28,164 nt of DNA from Priapulus caudatus (taxonomy: Eukaryota; Priapulida; Priapulimorpha; Priapulimorphida; Priapulidae), in the NCBI RefSeq assembly GCF_000485595.1, contig NW_014577087.1:200566-228729 (forward strand). The letters are read 5' to 3'. The notes under the pieces were generated by a model. It was not told the origin of the DNA. It saw only the letters and a list, made by a program, of their open reading frames with translations, and searched no databases. Below, piece after piece: positions 1 to 9,490 of this stretch (the stretch's first letter is position 1; every line of letters starts with the position of its first letter). The translations under genes were made by a program, and so were the position numbers.

Positions 1-41
1 GCAGTAGCAACAGCAGCAGTAGCAGTGGCAGCAGTTGTAGC
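1..41. repeat. Imperfect GCA trinucleotide microsatellite
   Basis: The window opens inside a run of GCA/GTA triplets (gcagtagcaacagcagcagt and onward) that decays after about position 41. The left end is cut by the window edge, so its true length is unknown. No frame across it continues into a recognisable protein. Confidence 0.8.
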
Positions 42-404
42 ATTCCGGAGATGACAGCCCACAACCGCCTGTCGACTCGATACAACCCCGATCGTGCGAC
101 GACGTGGCGACGATGACGCAGCTCTGTGCGACTACAACACGTACCGACAGTGACGTCGGTTCTGCACGTGCGACAAACGGAAATCGGATCGTCTGCGCGC
201 ACCGTCAGCGCCGCCGCCGCTGTTGCTGTGACACAGGTACGTGTCGGTGTTCGCGTGCATGACGGTGAAGCATGCACGCGGTGGCTGTCGCATGGGCGAC
301 CAAATGGACAGATAGACACACAGACGTGGCAAGCTGTCGACAACTCAAATGTGTAGACAGGCAGACAGATGTACACGCGTGGCATGCACGCACGCTCATA
401 CGCC

Positions 405-545
405 ACGCAAGCACACACGTACGAACGAACGCACGAATGAACAAGCGAAGGTACGTATATGCATGCGTGGCCACGCACACACGCCCACACGCACACGCGC
501 CCACACACATACACGTACGCGCACACACACCACACGTATCGACGT
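405..545. repeat. Interrupted CA / CACG / ACGA simple repeat
   Basis: The stretch mixes CACA, CGCACA, CCCACA and ACGA units, with the densest part at 472-535. Several overlapping frames on both strands stay open through it because alternating purine-pyrimidine units lack stop codons. Their His/Thr/Arg-rich or Cys/Val-rich peptides have no other complexity, so I treat them as by-products. Imperfect ACAG units at about 300-375 lead into it. Confidence 0.75.
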
Positions 546-985
546 AACCGCATAATCCAATTCTTCCGCCATCGTTGTTTGCATGCGAAGCACGAGTGTC
601 TGATAACACAAAAGGTGTAAAAAAATATCCCAAACGAGGCGCATTCTATGAGCTCGGAGAGTTGTCGCGGCTGGTGCTGTAAGCCACGGAAAGACGCACG
701 TTTCCATAAACTGTGCGCGTCGTAGAGAGTTCGTAATGCTATGAGTAATAATTGTATATAATTTGGACGTGGGTAGATGTCGTAGAGGTTGTAATATTGG
801 GTCTGTTTAGTAAGCAATTAGGTCGAGTTAAGTGCATGATGTTACGAGCGGCGTAAGAGGGGGGTTTTACAAGTAATTGGTGGCGATGTTTTCGTGATGC
901 TTGTATGATCAATCCCCCTCAAACACAGACGCTGGCGCCCTAAGCACACGTACATCGTTTCTGACCATGCGTTATATATATAGCA
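546..985. other. Plain sequence, nothing recognised
   Basis: This is non-repetitive and moderately GT-rich on the plus strand. I see no long ATG frame, tRNA-like boxes or inverted repeat. A short G-run (ggggggtttt) at about 860 is not enough for a quadruplex. Confidence 0.5.
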
Positions 986-1060
986 GTGTGTGTATGTGTA
1001 TGTGCGTGTGTCTGTGCGTGCGTGCGTGGGTGCGTGCGTGCGCGCGCGCGTGCGTGTGTG
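986..1060. repeat. GT / GTGC compound microsatellite
   Basis: The order is GTGTGTAT units, then GTGC units, then a GC-alternating core (cgcgcgcgcg), then GT again. Such alternating purine-pyrimidine DNA is Z-DNA-prone by established knowledge. A short TATATATA precedes it at 973-980. Confidence 0.85.
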
Positions 1061-1234
1061 TTTCTGACAAATCTACTTAGAATTGGTGAAAAAGACTAAA
1101 GCGTATTAGGGTGTTTTAGAGAATAAAGGGAGGAAGGAATGTAAAATTTCTCGAACGACTTTCTTGGAGATCTTGTGGAAACGCACCGAAATTGCGTTAA
1201 CCAGTTCTCACACGGTAACCGGTTCTCCCCATGT

Positions 1235-1236
<2 letters not shown>

Positions 1237-1267
<31 letters not shown>
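1237..1267. repeat. TA dinucleotide microsatellite
   Basis: A pure TA run of about 31 bp is followed by the degraded tail ttatacatatatg to about 1280. Just upstream, the motif AACC(A/G)GTTCTC occurs twice (about 1199 and 1217). No gene context is visible. Confidence 0.9.
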
Positions 1268-1272
<5 letters not shown>

Positions 1273-1280
1273 CATATATG

Positions 1281-2179
1281 TGGGAAAGACGGCTGGACTG
1301 TTAACAATGCAGTAGTATATACTGCAAGCCGACATCTTGCGTGAGATGTGTAGCAGGTATTACGCGACGTCAGGCCGAAGGAAATTACCATGTGCGGAAA
1401 TAAATCGTCGCAAATTGGGTTAACTCGGGTTTATCAGTCGACAGTTTTGTGGCTTTTCACAGATTTTTGTCGAAATATAGTATGACAAATTCTCTCGTTG
1501 TGGCTCGCAGAGCATCGATTTCGCGGAGTGTTCCTAATCAGATTGGGCGCGCTCGGATTGCCGAGGTTTCTTTGGCCGAGGAAAGTGAAGGGTTGATATA
1601 CAGAAATCACGTCGAGTAAATGGTTACCGCGTTTTCCCCATAGATGGACGCGCGCCGTCTCCTATTCTTAAAGCCATTCGCCAAAACTGCTGCCGATTTC
1701 ATAGCCAGCTCGACGGCTGCAATTCTAAATCGCGGCCAGTCAAATTTTTGAACCGCTCCGATTTCGCGGCGTGTCGTCGTAAATATTGGTTTTTATTTTA
1801 CATGCGCGCCGTAAATATTGGTTTGGCCACCGCGGCGGGTGAGCGCATTGTGTCACCGCTGAATAGCGAATAATAACGATTTCGACTAAAAAGACCCATG
1901 CGAAGGAAAAATGCTGCGTTTATATACGGGCTCCGCGCGCGATTCGATGTCTCTCTTCGTCTGCGCACTTCTTCAGCAGATGCGAGCTGCTCCGTACGCT
2001 GTTTGGCGTCCGCGCGGCGCCGGCGCCGGCGACGATGACGATGGCCTCGTCCTCTTTCGTCTCCCCCTCTCCCGCATATCACGGTCTGCCTTTTACCCTC
2101 TTCGCGGCCAAGTGCTCTATTTAGTTACACTCTTGCTCCTATTTTTCTACACATTCTTGCTCCCTTCCTCTAGCGCTAG
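1281..2179. other. Plain sequence with one short direct repeat
   Basis: I recognise no gene. The only internal structure seen is an identical 15-bp direct repeat, CGTAAATATTGGTTT, at 1778-1792 and 1810-1824 (period 32). The region around 2010-2045 is GC-rich and contains the run gcgccggcgccggcg. An open plus frame of about 115 codons over 1911-2258 is Leu/Ser-rich, runs into the CT/CTCA tract and has no domain. Confidence 0.5.
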
Positions 2180-2461
2180 CTTCGCTCTTACTCACTCACT
2201 CACGTCGCTTCGCTCAGCTCCTCGACCTGCACTCACTCACCTCACCTCACGGTCCTAGCTACCCACTTCAGCATCACGTCACTCGAGGGTCACTCTTAAG
2301 CTATCACATCGAGGCTCAGTCCGACCGACTCACGTCCGCTCACTCACTCACTCACTGCACATCCGTCACTCCACTAGCTCAGCTCATTCGTTCTCTTTCC
2401 CTCCTCTCTCTCTGTCTCTCTCTCTCTCTCTGGCGACCCCACCTCGGCCTCCTCTCTCTCT
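2180..2461. repeat. CTCA / CT pyrimidine-rich simple repeat region
   Basis: CTCA tetramers dominate at 2190-2203, 2232-2250 and 2336-2357. Pure CT tracts follow at 2401-2431 and 2450-2461. The plus strand stays pyrimidine-rich to about 2640. Shortly downstream, at 2521-2536, a long pyrimidine run ends in TTCCAG, which looks like a strong 3' splice acceptor but is also what this composition gives by chance. Confidence 0.8.
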
Positions 2462-2817
2462 CGAATCTTTCAAATATAACTCAGCTGAATCTGCTCGCCG
2501 CCGAGTAATGTTGCTTCATTTCTCTTCTTCTTCCAGCATTGTTTGTTGTCCACCTCTCGTCTCTTATTTCATCCCTCGTTTCTAATTCTCTTCTCTCTCT
2601 CTCCTGCTACTCTCTCGTTATCTCTTTTCTGAATCTACATACGCGGGCATCTTCTTCTCGTCACTACACCAACCGCACGACGGTCGTTGAGAGAGTATTA
2701 ACGCCGCTGTTGTCAAACTCCAGCTAACCGACGTTCCGCGTCGCACGTAGCGGGCGCGCTATTTAGGGGCGGAGGCCTTTTGATCAGACGCTAGCATCCT
2801 AATGGCGACGTGATGTT

Positions 2818-2856
2818 GGGAGGGCGGGGGGGACGACGTGGTGGGGTGGTGGGCGG
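2818..2856 (+). promoter_or_regulatory. G-quadruplex motif in a G-rich segment
   Basis: GGGAGGGCGGGGGGG at 2818-2832 satisfies the canonical four-run quadruplex pattern, and more G-runs follow (gtggggtggtgggcgg, to 2856). It lies in a G-rich stretch with GC-box-like ggggcgg, about 280 bp upstream of the ATG of the 81-codon frame at 3134. A promoter-proximal role is inference from position only. Confidence 0.55.
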
Positions 2857-3133
2857 AGGTCGGGAGTACGCGTGAGTGACGGCCCGGCGTCGTAGAAACC
2901 CCTCCCCTGCCATGTGCAGGGGCAGATTTACGAACCCATTTAACCTTCCCATTTAGTGTCCGTATCGACTTAGCACCGTGCGCAGCGTACCCTGCGGTGT
3001 AACAAGTCGGCCAGTGTACGCTCGCCGGACACTGTCGGGTTGACCGGCGCGGGTCAGATTGTTCAGGCGACGAGAGCCGGCCGTTGTTGATAGCCGACGA
3101 AGTCCGCCAGGGGAGAAGAGGTGTTGACGTGAA

Positions 3134-3379
3134 ATGAAAACATGGCGGAGGGGGTTAACCAACAACAGATTTTCGCCTCTGGCGAATATCGCTGCATGCT
3201 GCTGCTTGCTGCTGCTACTGCTGCTAACTTCCTGGACAGTGACACCGCTGTCCGCTAAAAAGACGTTTTACAACATAGATTTACAAAGATACCAACTCTT
3301 GCATATGAGACAAGCTCAGCCAAGCCCTAGACGCGTACAGAAGTCTATTTTAGAGACATGTGTAAACTTGTGGGCATAG
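3134..3379 (+). CDS. Possible small secreted peptide or first coding exon, 81 aa
   Basis: Not recognised as a named family. The ATG at 3134 has G at -3 and is preceded in frame by TGA at 3125-3127, so no longer N-terminus exists in this exon. The predicted protein has a basic start (Lys2, Arg5, Arg6, Arg12), a hydrophobic core at about residues 19-31 (three Cys then seven Leu), and a small-residue end PLSA at 38-41 followed by Lys42-Lys43. This is a classic signal-peptide layout with cleavage likely after Ala41. The remaining 40 residues include a dibasic Arg66-Arg67 site and one Cys76, and end at TAG. It could be a neuropeptide-type precursor, a first exon spliced onward (GT candidates at Arg67/Val68 or Cys76/Val77), or chance: the Leu run comes from a CTG-rich stretch. 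The sequence AACATGGCGG at 3139-3148 resembles a YY1-type element. Confidence 0.3.
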   Translation: MKTWRRGLTNNRFSPLANIAACCCLLLLLLLTSWTVTPLSAKKTFYNIDLQRYQLLHMRQAQPSPRRVQKSILETCVNLWA

Positions 3380-3806
3380 TGATGTCCGGCTAGAGCGAGT
3401 GAGCCGTACCATTCGAAAATGGTGGCCAGTTCGTCGGGCAGCCCTGTCGGTAATCATAACGGGAAATTTCTTGTTGGTAGATGTCAAGTGACAGTGCGGC
3501 GCAAAAGCATGCTCATTGCTCAACGTCAGCAAGCGTGCTTTCCTCGCAGAGCCAGCCGTATGTGTCCTCGGCAGCGCAAACGTGGTTTAATGTTGCGGCG
3601 CCGATGTGATGTTTGTAAAGGCGTCTCTTTGAGGCACCCGGGCCGTGGGCGTGAAAATCCTTTCGAATGCTCGTGGCGGCAGGAAAGCGTAGAGCGACAG
3701 ACCGACAAACAAGAGTTCAGTCGGCTAATTCGGGGCAACTGTGGCTTGCAGCAAAGATTCCGCTCTCGTTTTTTCTAAGAGCTCGCCTCATATCGCGCGC
3801 GCGCAT

Positions 3807-4056
3807 CTCTCTCTCTCTCTAATCTTCTCTCTCTCTAGGCCCGTTTCTCTCGTATCTGCTCCTCTCTCTATCTATCTTCTATCTCTATCTGCTCTCGCTC
3901 TCACTCTGCTCTCGCTCTCTCTCCCTCTCTCTCTCTAGGCTCGTTCTCTCTATCTCCCACATACTCTCTGCTCTCCGCGACTCTATCTCTCTAACTCTTT
4001 TTGCATCTCCCTGCGCTCTCTTTCGACGGCGCTTTCGTCTCTCTCTCTCTCTCTGC
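3807..4056. repeat. CT-rich simple repeat region with repeated acceptor-like ends
   Basis: CTCTCT tracts are interspersed with CTATCT, and the run CTCTCTAGGC(C/T)CGTT occurs twice, at about 3831-3845 and 3931-3945. Each copy looks like a polypyrimidine tract plus AG splice acceptor. The duplication of the same flank suggests amplification of the tract rather than two real acceptors. Confidence 0.75.
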
Positions 4057-6050
4057 TGTCAGGATGCGTTTCCCATGGTGACAGCAATTCCACATTGTTG
4101 CGATGGGCACGGCAGCGGAAGAATTACGAAGCCGTAGCCTAACTGTCAATCTTTCTAGGCGGGCTAGTCCGATGAAACCAAAATGGCATATTCACTGGCG
4201 CTCCGCTACACGCTTCATATTGTCATTTAGCAAAGTCTGTGGCTATTTTTCCTTAAAGTACAAGCATGTGATGTGTTTATTATTCATAATATATTCCATG
4301 TGTGCGGCCATTGTCTGTGCGGCGTAGTAATATGACGAACTAAAAGCATTGCGCACTCATGTAAGAATAACTACTCAGCGTTTAGCATTCGTCCGTAATA
4401 CAGGGTGTTAGCTTGGTAGATCGTAAGCTGGCGGTCTGTTTTGGATGCTTTTGTGGGCGCGATATCTGCTTCCCGAATGATAAGTGCGGCCGTGTGTAGC
4501 ACCTCAGTCAGATGCGCGCTCTCGCCGCCTTTTCTCTCGATATGATAGAAAGAGTATTCTACTGGACATCTCTTTCTCTCTTCCCCGCAAGATTTCACGG
4601 AAGGGAGAACGCCGCCGACGAGATCATACTGTCATCTTGTGTCGTCGTGTGTGTCGGCGTTGTAGCACAGCATGCACAGTCGGGTGTGTAGGAAGAGCGA
4701 GCCCAGCAGTTGTGGGTCGCGGGAGTATGCGCCCGCATATGCCACTAATGCATCTTTTACGAGCGTTTTGAGGATGAATCCGACGATTGGTCTGGGGGCC
4801 AGTGAAGATGGTCGGCCTAACTGCGTCTCTACTATAAGTAGCGGCCACATACGTTGTTGAAGGCTGCGTTAATCACGCGCGTAGCTGTCGTGAACAAAGG
4901 CATAGTGACAAGATGTAATGTTAACTCGTTGTCGCATATTATGTATTTGTGTAAGATGGCAGATGCGCTCCGGTTCGGTTGTACCTGCTCGTGCGAGAGA
5001 GTCTGAATATCATTTTCGCAGTCTTCAACGTAACATTTGTTCTAGCCACAGCGGGTGCCGCTTCAGTTGACGCAGTGAGCGCAGCGGTGGGGCGGCAGCT
5101 GTTTGCCGAAATGCGACCCCCAATATAGACATATAATACACGGAAAGCTGCTCATGGCAAAAATGATATTATTTAGTTTAGCTAGCGTTAACATTGGGTG
5201 CTCTAACTAGGCCTAATACTCCGCTTACTTGGCGTGTAGAGTAATTGATGTGGTGCACGTGTCGCGGATGGTGGTTGCCAGACTGAGCTGCCCTTGTGGT
5301 CGTTACACTTCAGCTCGATGTTGTGCTTTTCTAAGATAAGTGCCGTATACTGCGCGTGCTGCAACAGCGGCTTGCGCCGAACCCGTTTCCGATGTTGCTG
5401 CAGTCTGTTACAAGTTCTGCCATGCGAACCTAGTCACGCGTAGCTGGCGCAGCAGCTCCGGACGAGCGATGTCCGGTGGCAGCACGATTAGCAGAGACTG
5501 CGCGGTAGAACAATAGACGCACGGACTGAACGGAGTGCCGCGTACGCAATAGCTCCGTCGTCGGACGAGTGTCCGAGCGTGGTCAGTTCTGCCTGCAGTG
5601 TTGACCGTGTTTCGATCAAGCTGTGGAATATCGCGCGCGTACAGCTGATGGCGCGTATATCGTAGTAGGGCGGAGTATTATAGAGTGGCTCTCTCCGCTC
5701 TCGACCTGCGAGTGCTTAGAAACGGGAGCTTGCTATAGGTAGTAGTGGGTGATCATTAGCATCGGTCGATTCAGTCATTCGAGCATTACTGCGGCGCGGC
5801 TTGTTGCACTGAGCTGGCTTGCTGGTACTTGGTGATAAAACGTGAAGACAGATAATCGTGCTGGTTTTGTTATAGTGGATGATATCTTTGGTGCAGTGAG
5901 AAGATCGAGTTGTTTTGTGCTTTCTGGGACGCAGTATTTTGGCAGGTAGGAATTTCGTGGCGTGCGTGTGTGTTCACGCGTGTGTTCACATATAAATACA
6001 CTGTGCATGTGAGGCGTGTCTTGTACTATGCATCCGTGTAGATCGCGGTA
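4057..6050. other. Long plain region, no gene recognised
   Basis: Nearly 2 kb has no simple repeat of note and no frame longer than about 95 codons. The frames present (for example 4484-4771 plus, 4371-4598 minus) have no domain, signal or transmembrane logic. Minor features are a duplicated GTGTGTTCACGCG-like segment at about 5966-5990 and GC-rich CAGCGG runs at about 5045-5110. It could be intron or intergenic sequence. Confidence 0.5.
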
Positions 6051-6057
6051 GGTAAGT
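6046..6057 (+). other. Splice-donor-like site
   Basis: GGTAG then GTAAGTCA matches the metazoan 5' splice consensus closely, with GT at 6052-6053. No coding frame with support leads into it, so it is only a candidate end of a non-coding or 5' untranslated exon. One such match per strand is not surprising in 28 kb. Confidence 0.2.
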
Positions 6058-6112
6058 CACTGACCGCAGGTCCGTAGGGGCGGACTTGATGCTGCTGGCC
6101 AGTGAAAACTCA

Positions 6113-6234
6113 AATCTTACCGCCGCACGAACGCCACGGGTGCACAAACTCACAGAAAGGTAATTTAGTCTCTATCACAGACAAACATTATCTTTCTGTA
6201 GGTTTGTGCCCAGTGGCGTGCGTGCGGTAAGATT
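6113..6234. repeat. 122-bp imperfect inverted repeat (foldback or MITE-like)
   Basis: The left arm at 6113-6159 begins AATCTTACCG and ends CACAGAAAG. The right arm at 6192-6234 begins CTTTCTGTAG and ends CGGTAAGATT. The arms align over 43-47 bp with a 3-nt CCG insertion in the left arm, a few substitutions and one other small indel. They enclose a 32-nt loop. No clear target-site duplication is visible at the ends. Candidates are a short non-autonomous foldback element or the template of a hairpin RNA. The unequal arms argue for an aged element. Confidence 0.7.
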
Positions 6235-6304
6235 ATACGCTGCAGAGCAGCATTTCAACTGCATTTGCGTGGAACTATAAGGCGATAGAGAGTACATACA
6301 CAAA

Positions 6305-6322
6305 TATCAGGATTTATTATCG
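6305..6322 (+). repeat. Possible single arm of the TATCAGGA repeat family
   Basis: TATCAGGATTTATTATCG resembles the arm at 19140-19161 at about 14 of 17 positions, and shares the first eight bases with the hairpins at 25638 and 27379. No second arm is seen nearby. It may be coincidence. Confidence 0.2.
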
Positions 6323-6489
6323 TGTTGTTATTGAAACGGTCCAAGTGCCTGCCTGTTACCTGAACTGTGATAGGGAAGCAGCATGTAACCATTTTTTCTA
6401 TTATGGACTCTTGATGAAACGTTGCCGCTCCGATAATGGGTGTCCGGTCCACTCGGTTCACCTGCCAACTCGGTTCGCAGTTGACGCGA

Positions 6490-6561
6490 GTTGACGCGTC
6501 TGGAGATCGGTGAGCTCGTTCGCTGAGAGTGGGTTGACGCGTCTGGAGATCGGTGAGCTCG
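6490..6561 (+). repeat. 29-bp tandem direct repeat
   Basis: An identical 29-bp unit starting GTTGACGCGTCTGGAG and ending GTGAGCTCG occurs at 6490-6518 and 6533-6561 (period 43). Partial copies of GTTGACGCG and of ACTCGGTTCGC lie on both sides, so the segment at about 6450-6580 is a small, partly decayed tandem array. Confidence 0.8.
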
Positions 6562-6602
6562 GTTCGCCGGCTAACTCGTGAGATGTTTCACACGCCCCAA
6601 CT

Positions 6603-6889
6603 CTAATATCTCGCGAACGATTTGAGTTACATTTCGAAAATTCTGGAGACATATAAACACATGTCTTAGCTATGGTTTCTGTGAATTTTGAGTTTAGTGA
6701 AACACGAATAGTTTAATTAAGTTAACCAGAAATATACGTAGCGCGCGTATCGTCATAGGCTAATATACGCGCGGTATCGTCATAGGCTAATATCTCGCGA
6801 ACGATTTTGAGTTAGCATTTCTAAAAATTCTCAGATACATATAAACTGTAAAACACATGTCTTAGCTATGGTTTCTGTGAATTTTGAGT
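6603..6889 (+). repeat. Long direct repeat of about 91/103 bp, with an inner 20-bp tandem repeat
   Basis: Copy 1 (6603-6693) and copy 2 (6787-6889) both begin CTAATATCTCGCGAACGA and end with CTTAGCTATGGTTTCTGTGA followed by ATTTTGAGT. Copy 2 carries an extra block of about 9 bp (CTGTAAAAC) and point changes. Between them GTATCGTCATAGGCTAATAT occurs at 6747-6766 and 6774-6793 (period 27), so the second short copy overlaps the start of long copy 2. This layout fits stepwise segmental duplication. Confidence 0.8.
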
Positions 6890-7251
6890 ATATCAATTGA
6901 AGCACGACTAACAGTAACAGTATATATATATAAAATTCTTCTGCATCGCTCCTACGATCGTAAGCACGCATCATGGGTCTGCCCTAAACCGACCAGGCTC
7001 TTCGACTGTTACACTCTCCAACGTAGTGTTAAGCGAGAAGGGAACTTGTGGCTAGGGTCTGCCCGTCAGACGTATCGCGCGTCATCATTAGCTGGCTGCC
7101 TATATGTGCTCCATGCCTCTAGTGTAAAAATTCGCCACAATGCCCTGCCGCAAAACCCGCCATCTCCGCGCTCATACGTCTTCCGCTCGCTTTCGCTGCT
7201 GCTGATCGATACGCCTGATCTACGAGAGGTAAGATATGATCGTGTATTTTC
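6890..7251. other. Plain sequence with a donor-like site
   Basis: An open plus frame of 132 codons spans 6884-7282 but has no ATG near its start and no recognisable domain. A donor-like GAGAG then GTAAGA lies at 7224-7234 (GT at 7229-7230), just before the purine minisatellite. I do not call a gene. Confidence 0.4.
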
Positions 7252-7909
7252 GTGGTGGGGTGGGGGCGAGCGGAGGCAGTGAAGGGAGGAGGAAGCGGGG
7301 AAGGGGAGGCAGTGAGGGGGAGGAGGAAGCGGGGAAGGGGAGGCAGTGAGGGGAGGAGGAAGCGGGGAAGGGGAGGCAGTGAGGGGAGGAGGAAGCGGGG
7401 AAGGGGAGGCAGTGAGGGAGAGGAGGGAGCGGGGAAGGGCAGGAAGCGGGGAAGGCGGAAGGCGGAGGCAGTAGAGGGGAGAGCGGAAGCGGGGAAGGGA
7501 GGCAGTAAGGGGGTGGAGAGAGAGGGAGCACGTGAAAAGGGGGGGAAAAGGAGGACGCGGGGAAGGGGAGGCAGTGAGGGGGAGGAGGAAGCGGGAAAGG
7601 GAGGAAGCGGGAATGGGTGGAGGCAGTGAGGGGAGGAGGCGGGGAAGGGGAGGCAGTTGAGGGGAGGAGGAAAGCGGGGAGGGGAGGCAGGTGAGGGGGA
7701 GGAGGAAGCGGGGAAGGGGAGGCGAGGGTGAGGGAGAAGGAAGCGGAGAAGGGGGAGGCAGTGAGGGGGGAGAGAGGAGCGGGAAGGAGGAGTGAGGGGG
7801 AAGAGGAGCGGGGAAGGGGAGGCAGTGAGGGTAGGAGAAGCGGGGGAAGGGAGGCAGTGAGGGGGAAGAAGGAACGGGGAACAGGGAGGCAGCGGGGAAG
7901 GGGAGGCAA
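7252..7909. repeat. Purine-rich 33-bp minisatellite
   Basis: The best-conserved copies (about 7290-7420) repeat a 33-bp unit of form GAGGCAGTGAGGGG then AGGAGGAAGCGGGGAAGGG. Later copies lose register through small indels. The plus strand is almost entirely purine with many G-runs, so it is prone to quadruplex and triplex structure. Because the unit is a multiple of three, Pro/Ser/Leu-rich frames stay open on the minus strand (410 codons over 7119-8351) and Gly/Arg-rich frames on the plus strand. I regard these as by-products. Confidence 0.9.
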
Positions 7910-7999
7910 GTACAATTGCTCGTAAATCGAGTTGGCGTCGTCGTGTCTTAATGCCGCCAGGTCGCATGAGGAAGGTAACCTGTACCTGAGGTTCAAATT

Positions 8000-8325
8000 G
8001 TACGGGGCAGCATGCGGGAAGATGGAGAGCGTGTGTTGCTGGGCAGGGGTACGGGGCAGCATGCGGGGAGATGGAGAGCAGTGTGGTATTCGTGGCAGGG
8101 TAGCGGGCAGCATGCGGGGAGATGGAGAGGACGTGTGTATGTGCAGGGGTCCGGGCTGCCCTGGCGGCCGGAAAGATGGAGAGCGTCGTGTAATGCAGAG
8201 TACAGGGCAGCAGATGCGGAGATGGACGACGCGTGGGTATACGTGCGAGGGGTACGGGCAAGCATGCGGAGGAAGATGGAGAGGCGTGTGTATGTACAGG
8301 TACGGGCACTTGCGGAGCGTATGTG
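8000..8325. repeat. Second minisatellite, units of about 48-52 bp
   Basis: Six to seven diverged units are seen, each with a core close to GTACGGGGCAGCATGCGG then (G/A)GAGATGGAGAGC, ending TGTGTATGTGCAGG. The fourth copy has the core changed to ctgccctggcggccgg. Copies differ in length by a few bases. It starts 90 bp after the purine minisatellite, separated by plain sequence. The two arrays share GC-rich composition but not a unit. Confidence 0.8.
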
Positions 8326-8499
8326 AATAATAAAGTGAATGTGAATAACACGAAATGTATGTACTAAGAAACGATTCTATGTAGGTGTTTATGTATTACT
8401 CCATGGACGAAATAATTCCAACGTAAATGCCGTTTCAAATGCTCCTGCATTCTGCAACATACAATTTCCCGCACACCTACGCGCAGCGCGCGTGTGTGT

Positions 8500-8860
8500 G
8501 AGCGAGGCAGAGAATCTCCTTTTGCTCCTTCTGTTTCCGCGCTCGTGCTCGCCTCTCTGCCCCTTTCTCGCTCTTTCTTCTGCCCCCCTCTCTTCTCTCT
8601 CTCTCTCTGATGCTCTCTCTCTCTCTCTCTCTCGATCAGGTGGCTCGCATAGCGTGAACGAATCTGTCAAAGAGTTGATAGCGCCGGCGTCTAATGAGGA
8701 CACATTCAGAGCACGCCACAGCTCGCAGCATCAGTCGAACTCACGGCGAGGCGTAATTAGAATGCGTCAGATTCGTCTCCGCCTCTCTCTCTCTCGCTCG
8801 CTCGCTCGCTCGCTCGCTCGTGTGCGCGCTTTCTCTCTTTCTCTCTTTCTCTACCCCGCT
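8500..8860. repeat. Pyrimidine simple repeats: CT tracts and a CTCG array
   Basis: CT-rich DNA spans about 8516-8634, with pure CT runs at 8598-8632. A clean CTCG tetramer run of seven units lies at 8793-8820, followed by CTTT/CTCT to about 8858. The intervening 8640-8780 is unique sequence. The end CGATCAG at 8633-8639 is acceptor-like but lies directly on the CT tract. Confidence 0.8.
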
Positions 8861-9019
8861 CTCTGCGGTGAAAAGGTCGCAACTGATCCGACGGAAAAGA
8901 ATTTACTTTTAATTAAGCCAGTTTCCTCGATATAACCCTTATTTTTGCATAATTAATAGTCGCGCGTAGAACAGTAGGAGATTCTGTGACAAGCACGTTT
9001 ATGTGCGTGTAGTCTCACC

Positions 9020-9059
9020 GAGCGAGAGAGAGAGATAGTGAGTGTGTGTGTGTGTGTGT
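9020..9059. repeat. Compound GA / GT microsatellite
   Basis: GAGAGAGA at about 9022-9035 passes through atagtga into GT repeats at 9041-9059. Plain AT-rich sequence surrounds it. Confidence 0.85.
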
Positions 9060-9455
9060 CGCAATGCAAATTTATGCGGTTTCACGTGCTAAAATCAATA
9101 CGCCGCTCCGGTGTGTTTAAGAGAGCACTACACAGAGCGGTTTTGTCATGCAAACGGAATTCAATTTGTATTAAACATGATTAAAAACGCGTATTCGACA
9201 CAGCGAGATACTGTCGGGGAGCTCTATCGACTCGGTCCCGTCGGGCATTAGCAAGTTTCGGCATCGGATCGGCGATCGTAAACCCCGCCACGTGTGATTT
9301 AATGAGCGAAGCAGCAAGCTGTTCGCGAATCGCTTCCCCTGGACAAGCGAACCGTGTATCCGAGGCGAAACCGATCGCGCTGCCGCCACTTGACTGCGAA
9401 AATCGGGGCCATTGCCGTGTGCATAACATTCTAGGAAAGATACGGTGTATGCCCA

Positions 9456-9490
9456 TACACACGCACACACACACGCACACACACGCACAC
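9456..9490. repeat. AC / ACGC microsatellite
   Basis: ACACAC is interrupted by periodic ACGC units. The minus-strand frames over it (about 9171-9619) give Cys-Val or His-Thr runs and nothing recognisable. The flanks to 9300 and 10100 are plain. Confidence 0.85.

Noticed and set aside
205-633. 142-codon minus frame, Cys/Val/Arg-rich
   Set aside because: It runs through an impure CA/CG repeat where stops are rare on either strand; overlapping frames of similar length exist on the other strand and no motif is present.
3419-3778. 119-codon Arg-rich plus frame with a CxxC (Cys-Asp-Val-Cys) near its middle
   Set aside because: One CxxC without partner cysteines is not a zinc finger, there is no domain, and an opposing minus frame overlaps it. 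It lies just downstream of the possible secreted peptide but does not continue its frame.
3831-3945. Two splice acceptors at the ends of CT tracts
   Set aside because: Both have the same duplicated flank and arise from amplification of the CT region; no exon-like sequence follows.
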